DNA from: Actinomycetota bacterium
GTDB taxonomy: Bacteria > Actinomycetota > Acidimicrobiia > Acidimicrobiales > Ilumatobacteraceae
Direction: 5' to 3'
DNA: 61,401 bases
NCBI GenBank assembly: GCA_963169665.1
Contig: CAUJET010000174.1
Coordinates: forward strand, 1-61,401
Under the pieces are notes generated by a model. The model saw nothing but the letters and a program-made list of their open reading frames with translations. It was not told where the DNA came from and did not search any database. How positions within the stretch are numbered: position 1 is the stretch's first letter; every line of letters begins with the position of its first letter. This document shows positions 8,143 through 16,301 of the stretch, piece after piece. The position numbers and the translations under genes are program-made.

Positions 8143-9647
8143 CGGTCGCCGCCCATCGCCAGGCCGATCGCGTTGCGGTTGAACGGGGGCAGGAACTCGC
8201 CGGTCACGCGACCGCCGGCGAGCACGACGATGCGGTGCGACACGGACAACAGCTCCTCGAGTTCGACACCGATCCAGACCACGGCAGCCCCGCCGGCAGC
8301 AGCGCCGAGTACGCGCTCGGCGATCACCGACGACGCGAGCGGATCGAGGCCACGAGTCGGGTGGCAGGCGATGACCGCGCCGGGCACGGGCGACATCTCA
8401 CGGGCGAGCAACAACTTCTGCGCGTTGCCGCCGGAGAGACTCCGCACCGGCGCCGCCGCACCGGCCGACCGCACGTCCCACTCGGTCAGCCGAGGTTCGG
8501 CGGTGCGGTGCCGGGCCGCCCGGCCCGTGCGCCAGCGGCCGCCGCGTCCGAGCTCGATGTTGTCGGCGATCGACATCGGCCGCACCATGCCCCACCGGTA
8601 CCGGTCGGACGGGATGTACGCGACCCCGCGCCGGATGCGATCGCGCGGACGCATCACCTCCACGCGGTCGCCGTCGAGGGTGATCGTGCCCTCGTCGGGC
8701 GCCCGCACGCCGGCGAGCAGCGACTCGAGCTCGGCCTGCCCGTTGCCGTCGACCCCGGCCACGCCGAGCACCTCACCGGCGCGCACCGCGAAGCTCACAT
8801 CGTGGAGGTGACCCACCGTGACGTGATGGACCTGGATGCGCTCGACGCCGAGCTCGTGGTCGCCCATCTGCGCGAGACCGATCGTGGCCGACGAGGTGCG
8901 GCCCACCATCGCCTCGGCGAGCGTGTGCTTCGACTGCTCCGACACCGCCGCGTCGGCGAGCACCACCTTGCCGTCGCGCAGCACCGTCACGCGGTCGCAG
9001 CCGGCGGTCACCTCTGCGAGGCGATGCGTGATGATCACCACGGCACGGCCCTCGTCGGCGAGACGCCGGCACACGGCGAGCAGCGACTCGGCCTCGGCCG
9101 CGGTGAGCACCGCGGTCGGTTCGTCGAGCAGGAGGATCGACGCGTCGGCGTCGAGGGCACGCAGGATCTCGAGGCGCTGCTGCTCGCCGACGGACAGCTC
9201 CGACGCGGGCACACCGCCGCGCACGTCGAGTCCGAACCGTTCGACGAGCGACCGGAGCCGACCGGCCGCGTCGCCTCGTCGCGGCAGCCATCTGCCGGTG
9301 GGCCGGGCGAGGACGAGGTTCTGCTCGGCCGTCAGGGTCGGCACGAGCGTGAAGTGCTGCTGCACGAGGGCGACGCCGTGGCGACGGGCGGCGCGGGCGG
9401 CGAACTGCTGGACCGGCGCTCCCCACAGCTCGACCTCGCCGTCCGTCGGGTGCTCGAGCCCGGCGAGGATCCGCACCAACGTGGTCTTGCCGGCCCCGTT
9501 CTCGCCCAGCAGGGCGTGGATCTCACCGGCGCGGATGACGATGTCGACGTCGTCGAGCGCGGCGACGGCACCGAACCGACGGGTCAACGCCCGGGCGGTC
9601 ACGGCCGGAGCCGCGTCCACCCGGGCGTCGGTGACGACCGTGTTCAT
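8139..9647 (-). CDS. BMP-type ABC importer, tandem ATPase (NupO/YufO-like)
   Basis: 502 residues containing two nucleotide-binding domains. Domain 1 is canonical: Walker A GENGAGKTT at 48-56, signature LSVGEQQRLEIL, Walker B ILLLDEPT. Domain 2 is degenerate: GVDGNGQAELE replaces Walker A, the signature LSGGNAQKLLLAREM is intact, and the Walker B region reads ACHPTRGLDP. This asymmetry is normal for sugar/nucleoside importers of this class. ATG start at 9647. It is the second gene of the operon, 52 bp after the lipoprotein stop. Confidence 0.95.
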   Translation of the reverse strand: MNTVVTDARVDAAPAVTARALTRRFGAVAALDDVDIVIRAGEIHALLGENGAGKTTLVRILAGLEHPTDGEVELWGAPVQQFAARAARRHGVALVQQHFTLVPTLTAEQNLVLARPTGRWLPRRGDAAGRLRSLVERFGLDVRGGVPASELSVGEQQRLEILRALDADASILLLDEPTAVLTAAEAESLLAVCRRLADEGRAVVIITHRLAEVTAGCDRVTVLRDGKVVLADAAVSEQSKHTLAEAMVGRTSSATIGLAQMGDHELGVERIQVHHVTVGHLHDVSFAVRAGEVLGVAGVDGNGQAELESLLAGVRAPDEGTITLDGDRVEVMRPRDRIRRGVAYIPSDRYRWGMVRPMSIADNIELGRGGRWRTGRAARHRTAEPRLTEWDVRSAGAAAPVRSLSGGNAQKLLLAREMSPVPGAVIACHPTRGLDPLASSVIAERVLGAAAGGAAVVWIGVELEELLSVSHRIVVLAGGRVTGEFLPPFNRNAIGLAMGGDR

Positions 9648-9699
9648 CGGACGCTGCGGGCGAGCCCCGCAGACGTCCCTGGGAAGTGCATGCCTCGCG

Positions 9700-10821
9700 T
9701 CAGCTCTCGGCGTCGAAGGGCACTTCGAAGCTGCCGTCCTGGATGGCGGCGAGCTTCTCCTCGAACAGCGTCATCGCCTCGGGCGAGATCTTGCTCTCCC
9801 ACGCCGGGTTGATGACGATGTCCATGCCGCCGTCCTTCAGGAGCACCTCGTAGTACTGCGCCTCGGTCTTGCCGGCGACGACGTCGTCGACCATGAGCTG
9901 GAAGACGGCGCCGAGGTTCCACGTGAACGAGGCGAGCACCGACTCGCCGAGCGCCGACATGTCGCCGACGTAACCCATCGACACGCCGCCGATCTCGTTG
10001 GCCGCCTCGATCTGGCCGAAGGTCGGACCCTGGCCGCAGCCGATGAAGCGGGTGGCGCCCTGGTCGGCCTGGCCGAGTGCGGCCTCCTTGGCGAGCTGCA
10101 CGTCGTACCAGTCGCCGACGGCGACGAAGGTGCCGGTCGTGTCGGGGTCGAGCTCCTGCGCTCCGGCGAGGAACGCGTTCTTCATGGCACGGCACACCGG
10201 GATGTCGAAGCCGCCGGCGCCGGCGACGTCACCGTCGACCGCGCCCGCCGCCAGGATGCCCTCGAGATACGCCGCCTCGAAGAACGGCTGCGAGTAGTCG
10301 CCCACGTTCGCCGCCACGTCACCGAAGCCACCGGCGTACACGAAGATCGTCTCGGGGAACTCCGACGCCACGAGCTTCACGTCGTCGCCGTAGTTGAACG
10401 AGTGGGCGATGATCGGGCTGAAACCGTCCTCGGCGAGCGCACGCATCGCGTTCTGTGCATCGGCGCCCGGCTGCACGTTCTCCTGCAGCTCGACGGCCGA
10501 GACCGCGCCGTCGGCGAGCAACTGGTTCGCGCCGTCGTAGGCGAACTCGCCCCACGATCCGTCCTGCCACTCGGCGCTGTAGACCACTGCGAGCTTCGGC
10601 GCATCGCCGCTCGCCGCCTCGGTGGCAGCAGGTGCCTCGGTCGCGGCCGGCGCCTCCGTGGCAGCAGGCGCCTCGGTGGCAGCCGGTGCCTCCGTCGCGG
10701 CGGGCGCCTCGGTCGCATCGGTGGTCTCGTCGTCGCTGCCGCAGGCGGCGATCGAGATGGTCAGGGCGCCGGCGGCCAGCAACGAGGTCCACCGACGGTG
10801 ATTCTTGGAACGCATCGTCAT
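9700..10821 (-). CDS. BMP-family substrate-binding lipoprotein
   Basis: 373 residues. Signal peptide with lipobox ISIAAC (lipidated Cys27), then a linker of about five TEAPAA repeats (residues 36-66), then a BMP/PnrA-like domain starting KLAVVYSAEWQDGSWGE. The family binds purine nucleosides or related heterocycles outside the membrane and passes them to the permeases. It is the first gene of the importer operon. A TAACGT hexamer lies 9 nt before the start and a 9-bp palindrome lies 75 nt further upstream. The linker repeat is also a repeat at DNA level (about 15-18 nt period) and may vary in length between strains. Confidence 0.93.
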   Translation of the reverse strand: MTMRSKNHRRWTSLLAAGALTISIAACGSDDETTDATEAPAATEAPAATEAPAATEAPAATEAPAATEAASGDAPKLAVVYSAEWQDGSWGEFAYDGANQLLADGAVSAVELQENVQPGADAQNAMRALAEDGFSPIIAHSFNYGDDVKLVASEFPETIFVYAGGFGDVAANVGDYSQPFFEAAYLEGILAAGAVDGDVAGAGGFDIPVCRAMKNAFLAGAQELDPDTTGTFVAVGDWYDVQLAKEAALGQADQGATRFIGCGQGPTFGQIEAANEIGGVSMGYVGDMSALGESVLASFTWNLGAVFQLMVDDVVAGKTEAQYYEVLLKDGGMDIVINPAWESKISPEAMTLFEEKLAAIQDGSFEVPFDAES

Positions 10822-10830
10822 GAGGGCAGG

Positions 10831-10836
10831 ACGTTA
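10831..10836 (-). promoter_or_regulatory. Candidate -10 hexamer TAACGT before the BMP lipoprotein
   Basis: On the minus strand TAACGT lies 9 nt upstream of the ATG at 10821. The preceding TG gives an extended -10 look. No consensus -35 is evident. Confidence 0.35.
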
Positions 10837-10895
10837 AGCAGACTCCGTTTCCAGGCTGTTTCGCAGCAGTGAACGACGTGCGCCTGATTCGTGCC

Positions 10896-10917
10896 AACGA
10901 TCACGACGGTGATCGTT
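10896..10917. promoter_or_regulatory. 9-bp inverted repeat, candidate operator of the importer operon
   Basis: AACGATCAC and GTGATCGTT flank GACG. The perfect dyad sits between the XRE-cupin regulator stop and the importer operon start, 75-96 nt before the lipoprotein ATG. It is a natural candidate binding site for the adjacent regulator, or part of a small hairpin. Confidence 0.4.
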
Positions 10918-10971
10918 CCCGATGCCGGCGACCGGTCCGACGATCGATCCGGCGAGTGTCCGGCGAGTGTC

Positions 10972-11589
10972 TCAGCGGGCGCGCTCGGCACCGTGTGCGG
11001 CGGGGCGGGGGGCCGCGGGTGGCCGTGCGTTCACGAGCAGCACGCGGGCCCCGACACCCGGACGGGTGCGCCACCGATGGGCGAGTTCGCTGACGTGCCA
11101 GAGCGTGTCGCCTGCGTCGAGGTCGACCGTGCGGCCGTCGGCGAACTCCACCACGAGCGCACCGTCGATCACCATCACGAAGTCCTCGCCGTCGTGTTCG
11201 AACCAGTCACCGATCGGCTGGTCGGGTTCGACGTCGAACGTGTGCGCCTCCACCATGTGGCCCGGTGCGCCCGCCACGAGGCGCGACGACGCCGACCCGG
11301 GCACCTCGTCCACCGGTGCGAGCAGCCCCTCCCCTGCGCGCACGACGACCACCTGGTGCGCCTGCGACGGGAGGAACTCGTGCGGGCCGATGCCGAGCGC
11401 GTTGGCGAGCCGGTACAGCGTCGACACCGAGGGCATCGCCCGCGCGTTCTCGAGGTTGCTGAGGAACGGCTGGGACATGCCGGCGCGGGCGGCGAGTTCG
11501 CGCATCGAGAGCCCGGCCGCGGTGCGATGGGTCCGGATCGCGGCACCGATGCCCTGGAGGACCTCGTCGTCGCGATCGTCAGCAGTCAT
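10972..11589 (-). CDS. XRE-cupin transcriptional regulator
   Basis: 205 residues. An HTH_3 domain at about 11-65 (IRTHRTAAGLSMRELAARAG then QPFLSNLENARAMPSVSTL) is followed by a cupin barrel at about 115-195 (HTFDVEPDQPIGDWFEHDGEDFV). XRE-cupin proteins such as PuuR and SutR regulate catabolic genes and sense small molecules through the cupin. It has an SD-like GGGAG upstream of the ATG at 11589 and sits directly before the importer operon, with 150 bp between them that contain the dyad at 10896. The neighbouring oxygenases and importer are its likely targets (inference). The C-terminus is Ala/Pro/Arg rich and probably disordered. Confidence 0.92.
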   Translation of the reverse strand: MTADDRDDEVLQGIGAAIRTHRTAAGLSMRELAARAGMSQPFLSNLENARAMPSVSTLYRLANALGIGPHEFLPSQAHQVVVVRAGEGLLAPVDEVPGSASSRLVAGAPGHMVEAHTFDVEPDQPIGDWFEHDGEDFVMVIDGALVVEFADGRTVDLDAGDTLWHVSELAHRWRTRPGVGARVLLVNARPPAAPRPAAHGAERAR

Positions 11590-11677
11590 GATCCGGGGCT
11601 CCCACCGACACGGCGGGCAGTGTAGGTCGGTGCACCGTCGCGGTCGGGGGTGACTCCGGTGCGCACGGGTCCGCCGC

Positions 11678-12700
11678 TCAGCCGCCCACCGCCGGCGATG
11701 CCTCCGACGGGCGCAGCAGGCGCGGGCCCATCAGCTTGGCGAAGAGGTGGTCACCCGAGGTGACCGGCTGATAGCGCGGCGGGTTCGACTCGTCGGTGCA
11801 GCTGGCCAGGCACGAGATCGTCGCGTTCCAGTTCGGCTGCTGGAACCAGGCGATCGAGCGACGATGCGCGGCACCGTGCACGTCGGCAGGGGGAAGCACG
11901 ACGCGGTGCATCGTCGACCGCCACCGGTCGTTCGTCCATTCCGCCAACAGGTCGCCGATGTTCACCATGAACCCGCCGTGAGGAGGCATCACGTCGAACC
12001 ATCGTCCCTCGTCGTCGCGGATCTGCAGTCCGGGCACCTCGTCGGCGAGCAGCACCGTGACGCTGCCGTAGTCGGTGTGTGCGCCCATGCGCATCTGGTC
12101 GGGGGCCGGGTCGGGGGCGCCGGCCTCGCGGCGGTAGTTGTTCGCGCGGATGACGCTGATCGAGCGGTCGACGAACGGCACGAAGTACTCCTCGCCCACG
12201 CCGAGGGCGAGGCCGGCCACACGCATGATCGTCATCGCCACCTGCTCGACGGCGGTCCAGTACTCGAGCCACGTCTCGCGGAAGCCCACGGGGGCGTCGG
12301 GCCACACGTTCGGCGCGAAGTACGTGGCGCGCACCGGCGCGACGTAGTCGTCGACCTCGGCGTCGGTGAACTCGCGGCCGACGTTGAAGGCCTCGAACAG
12401 GTCGGGCGGCAGGTCGGCCTCGCCGAGGCTGTAGGCGAGCGCCTCCGACCCGAGCGGTGCATAGCCCCGGTTGGCCGTGCGATCCTCGACGTAGTAGCGC
12501 ATCTTCTGCTCGACCGGCAGGTCGAAGAACCCCGTGGTCGCGTCGAGCATGCGCTCGATGAGCGCTGGGTCGACCCCGTGGCCGGTGACGGCGAAGAAAC
12601 CCGATTCGCGCGCCGCGAGATCGAGCTGACGGGCGACGTGCGCACGATCCTGCGCATCGCCGAGGCGGAACGGTTCGAGATCGATCGGGACGGCCTGCAT
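11678..12700 (-). CDS. 2OG-Fe(II) dioxygenase, isopenicillin N synthase-like
   Basis: 340 residues. An N-terminal DIOX_N domain (ARESGFFAVTGHGVDPALIE) is followed by the jelly-roll core with the iron triad His208/Asp210 (GAHTDYGS) and His265 (MHRVVLP), then the 2-oxoglutarate Arg in RRSIAWF. Family members hydroxylate or desaturate small molecules; in fungi, thymine 7-hydroxylase belongs to this fold, which is of interest next to guanine deaminase and a nucleoside-type importer. It is divergent from a second enzyme of the same family (12811-13812) with 110 bp between the two starts. The substrate is unknown. Confidence 0.92.
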   Translation of the reverse strand: MQAVPIDLEPFRLGDAQDRAHVARQLDLAARESGFFAVTGHGVDPALIERMLDATTGFFDLPVEQKMRYYVEDRTANRGYAPLGSEALAYSLGEADLPPDLFEAFNVGREFTDAEVDDYVAPVRATYFAPNVWPDAPVGFRETWLEYWTAVEQVAMTIMRVAGLALGVGEEYFVPFVDRSISVIRANNYRREAGAPDPAPDQMRMGAHTDYGSVTVLLADEVPGLQIRDDEGRWFDVMPPHGGFMVNIGDLLAEWTNDRWRSTMHRVVLPPADVHGAAHRRSIAWFQQPNWNATISCLASCTDESNPPRYQPVTSGDHLFAKLMGPRLLRPSEASPAVGG

Positions 12701-12760
12701 GCGGCGACGATAACCCTGGAGAAACTCGACGTCACCGGGGGATCACCGATCGAACGAAGT

Positions 12761-12806
12761 GTTCACACTGCCGATAACTCGTGCGAATCGGCACCGTTCA
12801 CACTGC
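12761..12806. promoter_or_regulatory. Two 11-bp direct repeats in the divergent promoter region
   Basis: GTTCACACTGC occurs at 12761-12771 and again at 12796-12806, a 35-bp period, between the two divergent dioxygenase genes. A GATAACT box that could serve as -10 lies between them at 12773-12779. This is a candidate operator pair. Confidence 0.4.
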
Positions 12807-12810
12807 GACC

Positions 12811-13812
12811 ATGCCCCTGCCCGTCGTCGACCTCGCGCCACTCCACACCGGTGCGCCCCAGTGTGGACGGTCAACCGTCGCCGACATGATCGACGCCGCG
12901 TGTCGCGACACGGGCTGCTTCGTCGTCGAAGGACACGGGATCGCGCCGGAGGTCAGGGCCGGTGTGTTCGACGCGGCGCACCGCCTGTTCGCACTGCCGT
13001 TCGACGACAAGCACCGACTCGCGATCGGTCGCTCGCCATGCCACCGCGGCTACGTCGGGTTCGACCAGGAGACCCTCGAGACGGTCGACACCATCGAGAC
13101 CATCGACGGGTCGGCGGGCACCACCCCGGCGGATCACAAGGAGGCGTTCGATCTCTCGCGCGACCTCGACGATTCCCACCCGGAGGTCGCGGCGGGCACG
13201 CCGCTCTACGGGCCCAACCAGTGGCCGGATCTCGAGGGCTTCCGGGAGGAGGTGGACGCGTACTTCGCCGCGGCGTTCGAGGCCGCGCAGATGGTCAGCC
13301 GCGGCATCGCGCTCGCGCTCGGGCTCGACCCGGCGTACTTCACACGGCGGATGACCGACTCGGTCACCTTCCTGCGGATGGTGCACTACCCGCCGGTCGC
13401 CGCGGCGACGGCCGATGCGCAGACGTCGACCGGGGCCGAACAGCCGGGATGCGGGGCGCACACGGACTACGGGCTCGTGACGTTGCTCGCGCAGGACGAC
13501 GTGGGCGGGCTCGAGGTGCGCGGTCGCGACGGTCGATGGATCGAGGTCTCGACCGAGCCCCATCAGCTCGTGGTGAACATCGGCGACATGATGGCCCGCT
13601 GGAGCAACGACCGGTGGGTGTCGACGCTGCACCGCGTGCGCAGCCCGGCACGCGAGCACCGCTACTCGGTGCCGTTCTTCGTGAACCCCGACTTCCACTG
13701 CACGGTGCAACCGATCGTCACCGACGGTGCCGTGGCCCGCCACGAACCCGTGACCGCCGGCGACTACCTGCTGTCGTCGTTCGACACGACCCACGCCTAC
13801 CGGCAGAGCTGA
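12811..13812 (+). CDS. 2OG-Fe(II) dioxygenase, isopenicillin N synthase-like (second)
   Basis: 333 residues from the ATG at 12811 (PLPVVDLAPL). A GTG ten codons upstream lies within the repeat region and next to the possible -10, so it was not chosen. The DIOX_N domain (DTGCFVVEGHGIAPEVRAG) precedes the core with His217/Asp219 (GAHTDYG), His274 (LHRVRSP) and Arg in RYSVPFF. It is clearly paralogous in layout to the enzyme at 11678-12700 but only moderately similar, so the two may act on successive intermediates or different substrates. It converges with guanine deaminase across a 19-bp gap. Confidence 0.92.
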   Translation: MPLPVVDLAPLHTGAPQCGRSTVADMIDAACRDTGCFVVEGHGIAPEVRAGVFDAAHRLFALPFDDKHRLAIGRSPCHRGYVGFDQETLETVDTIETIDGSAGTTPADHKEAFDLSRDLDDSHPEVAAGTPLYGPNQWPDLEGFREEVDAYFAAAFEAAQMVSRGIALALGLDPAYFTRRMTDSVTFLRMVHYPPVAAATADAQTSTGAEQPGCGAHTDYGLVTLLAQDDVGGLEVRGRDGRWIEVSTEPHQLVVNIGDMMARWSNDRWVSTLHRVRSPAREHRYSVPFFVNPDFHCTVQPIVTDGAVARHEPVTAGDYLLSSFDTTHAYRQS

Positions 13813-13830
13813 GCGCCGCCGCCGGACCCG

Positions 13831-15198
13831 TCAGCGCACGCGGCGGCCGGCGACCCAGACCGTGACGATGTCGGCCGCGGACGCGAGCCGCACGATCTTC
13901 TCGAACAGGCGCGGCTCGTCGTCGATGCCGTCCCAGCGGCGCAGGCCGTCGCGAGCGGCGTCGACGTCGACGACGATCGCGTCGAACTGCTGCCCCACCT
14001 CGAAGCGTCCGACGGGCAACCCGAGCGCGTCTCCTCCGCCGGCCGTCGCGAGATGGAAGGCCGTGACGGTGTCGATGCGGGAGCCGGCGACGCCACGTGA
14101 CGCTGCGTCCTCTCGAGCGTCGACCCCGTCGTCGAGCATCCGCGACGCGGTCACCGCCATCGCACACTGCGACAGCAGACCGGGATGGGCGCCTCCTGCG
14201 ATGTCGGTGCCGAGCCCCACGTGCACACCGCGGGCGAGTGCTCGTCGCACCGGGAACACGGCGTTGGCGAAGTAGGCGTTGCTCAGCGGGCAGTGGGCGA
14301 CACCGGCGCCGATCGAGGCGATCGTGTCGAGGTCGTCGTCGCCCAGGTGATCGCCGTGCGCGAGGACGGCATGGGGGCGGACGAGCCCGAACCCGGCCAG
14401 GGCCTCGGTGTCGCTCACCCCGCACCGATCGAGCACGTAGCCGTGCTCCCAGTCGCTCTCCGAACAGTGCGTCTGCACCCGCACACCCGTGGCGACCGCC
14501 AGTTCGCCGAGGCCGCGCAGGAGGTCGTCGGTGCACGCCGGGATGAAGCGCGGCGTGACGATCGGCTGCACGAGCGTCGAGCCTTCTGATGCAGCGAGAC
14601 GTCGCACCGCCTCGATCGAGCGCGCCGAGGCGTCGACGCCGTCGGTGGCGGTCGCGTCGCGGTACCAGTCGGGCGTGCCCTCTGGGTGGTCCATCGCCAC
14701 ACGTCCGACGAAGGCCCGCTGACCGGCGAGCAGACACTGTTCGGCCAGCAGCTCGGTGGCCCGTTCGTGTACCGACGAGTAGTACACCGACGTCGTGGTG
14801 CCGTGGGACACCAGGGTCGGCACCAGGTGCGAGTACACCGACTCGGCGAACGCGACGTCGGCGTAGCGGGCCTCGAGCGGGAACGTGTACTCGAACAGCC
14901 ACCGCTCGAGCGGCAGATCGAGCCCGGTGCCGAGCTGCGGCCATTGCGGTGCGTGCACGTGCAGGTCGACCAGGCCGGGCAGCACCCGCTGCCCCGGCGC
15001 GAGACGCACCACCTCCGCCGCCCGCTCGATCGCGGTGCGTGCGTCGTCGCTCGTGCGCGGGTGGACGCCGGTGATCGTTCCGTCGTGGTCGACGACGATC
15101 GCCACGTCGTCGAGCACCTCCAGCGCGTCGGGCGTGGGCGCATGGTGGCCGGTGCCGACGACCACCAGCGCCGGGCGATCCGCGCCCTCGAGGCTCAC
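13831..15198 (-). CDS. guaD: Guanine deaminase
   Basis: 455 residues from a GTG at 15198. The guanine deaminase hallmark PGLVDLHVHAPQWPQ (metal HxH) is followed by QTHCSESDWE, the metal His in LAHGDHL and the metal Asp in GLGTDIAGG. The enzyme converts guanine to xanthine and ammonia with a single zinc. The length matches the family (about 440-455). The frame is open to 15450, but that N-terminal part lies antisense to the Rieske gene's end and is Arg/Cys/Trp rich, unlike a real N-terminus. It overlaps nothing and follows the Rieske gene by 28 bp, probably in one transcript with 15227-17570. Confidence 0.9.
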   Translation of the reverse strand: MSLEGADRPALVVVGTGHHAPTPDALEVLDDVAIVVDHDGTITGVHPRTSDDARTAIERAAEVVRLAPGQRVLPGLVDLHVHAPQWPQLGTGLDLPLERWLFEYTFPLEARYADVAFAESVYSHLVPTLVSHGTTTSVYYSSVHERATELLAEQCLLAGQRAFVGRVAMDHPEGTPDWYRDATATDGVDASARSIEAVRRLAASEGSTLVQPIVTPRFIPACTDDLLRGLGELAVATGVRVQTHCSESDWEHGYVLDRCGVSDTEALAGFGLVRPHAVLAHGDHLGDDDLDTIASIGAGVAHCPLSNAYFANAVFPVRRALARGVHVGLGTDIAGGAHPGLLSQCAMAVTASRMLDDGVDAREDAASRGVAGSRIDTVTAFHLATAGGGDALGLPVGRFEVGQQFDAIVVDVDAARDGLRRWDGIDDEPRLFEKIVRLASAADIVTVWVAGRRVR

Positions 15199-15226
15199 GG
15201 TCGGGTGCTCGGACAGCGGTGCGGGT

Positions 15227-16294
15227 TCATCGGCACGAGTTGAGCACGCGGCGCACGCCCTGCGGTCCGTCCGCCAGCGCGGCCACGAGCTGCGACAGCC
15301 ACCGCCGGTACTCGATCGACACCCGGTCGGTGCGCACGCTGAGCTCGAAGCCGGGCTCGAGCACCATCTCGCGCGGCACCTGGTTGCACACCACCGGCTC
15401 GTCCTCGGCCAGCACCTGCGCCTGGAACGCCATGTGCGGCGCGTCGTCACCGTCGAGGTCGTCGTCGCGGCTGACGGTCCAGAACGTGCGGCACGTGGCC
15501 ATGTCGACGGGCGACGCCGTCATCCACAGGTGCCGGTACGCCCCGTTCGACAGCCAGAACTCGATGCTGACGGTGAGCGGTACCGGCATCCGGTACTCCG
15601 AGTGGCCGAACAGCGCGGTGTCCTCCACGTCCATGTCGGGCGGGTCGTAGGCGAAGCGGAGCTCGCCGTCGACGCGAGCGATCGTCGGCAGCGGCGGGAC
15701 GGGATCGTCGCGCCGGCCGAGGGTGCCGTCGTGCACCCACGCGAAGTGGGCGAGATCGACGAAGTTCTCCACCCGCCGCGGCGCGCCGACCGGCCAGGTG
15801 TAGGGCTCGCCGACGACGATCCGCATCGACCCGGGCGAGGCCGCCACGCGTTCGTGCGCCGGATGGGCGGGAATCGAGGTGTCGGCGCTGTCGTCGAACC
15901 GCACCCACACCAGGCCGTGACGTTCAGCTGCCTCGTAGCTCGGTACGCAGGCCCGTTCGGGGATCGGCCCGTCGGGCATCGACGGGATCTCCGTGCACCT
16001 GCCGTCACCACCGAAGGCCCACCCGTGGTACGCGCAGCGAACGGCGGCCCCGTCCACCCATCCGACCGACAGGCGTGCCGAGCGGTGCACGCAGCGATCA
16101 GCGAGCGCGACGAGGTCGCCGTCGGTGCGCGCGATCGCGAGATCGCGGCCGAGCAGCCGCACCGCGAGCGGCCGTGGTGCGACGGCGGCGAGTTCGTCGA
16201 CGGTGCACACCGGGTGCCAGAAGAGTTCGAACAGATCGGCGAGACCGCGACTGCGGGTCCCGGTCGTGTCCTCGACGTGGAGCGCGAGCGTCAC
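15227..16294 (-). CDS. Rieske non-heme iron oxygenase, oxygenase component
   Basis: 355 residues from a GTG at 16294 with an AGGAG Shine-Dalgarno that overlaps the stop of the upstream amidohydrolase. The Rieske [2Fe-2S] ligands are Cys68, His70, Cys87 and His90 (CVHRSARL and CAYHGW). The mononuclear iron site is in NFVDLAHFAWVHDG. The layout matches VanA/phenylpropionate-type oxygenases that carry out O- or N-demethylation or hydroxylation. No reductase partner is encoded nearby, so electrons would come from elsewhere. Position between guanine deaminase and an amidohydrolase suggests action on a purine-like or other N-heterocyclic compound (inference). Confidence 0.92.
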   Translation of the reverse strand: MTLALHVEDTTGTRSRGLADLFELFWHPVCTVDELAAVAPRPLAVRLLGRDLAIARTDGDLVALADRCVHRSARLSVGWVDGAAVRCAYHGWAFGGDGRCTEIPSMPDGPIPERACVPSYEAAERHGLVWVRFDDSADTSIPAHPAHERVAASPGSMRIVVGEPYTWPVGAPRRVENFVDLAHFAWVHDGTLGRRDDPVPPLPTIARVDGELRFAYDPPDMDVEDTALFGHSEYRMPVPLTVSIEFWLSNGAYRHLWMTASPVDMATCRTFWTVSRDDDLDGDDAPHMAFQAQVLAEDEPVVCNQVPREMVLEPGFELSVRTDRVSIEYRRWLSQLVAALADGPQGVRRVLNSCR

Positions 16295-16301
16295 GGCGCT
16301 C

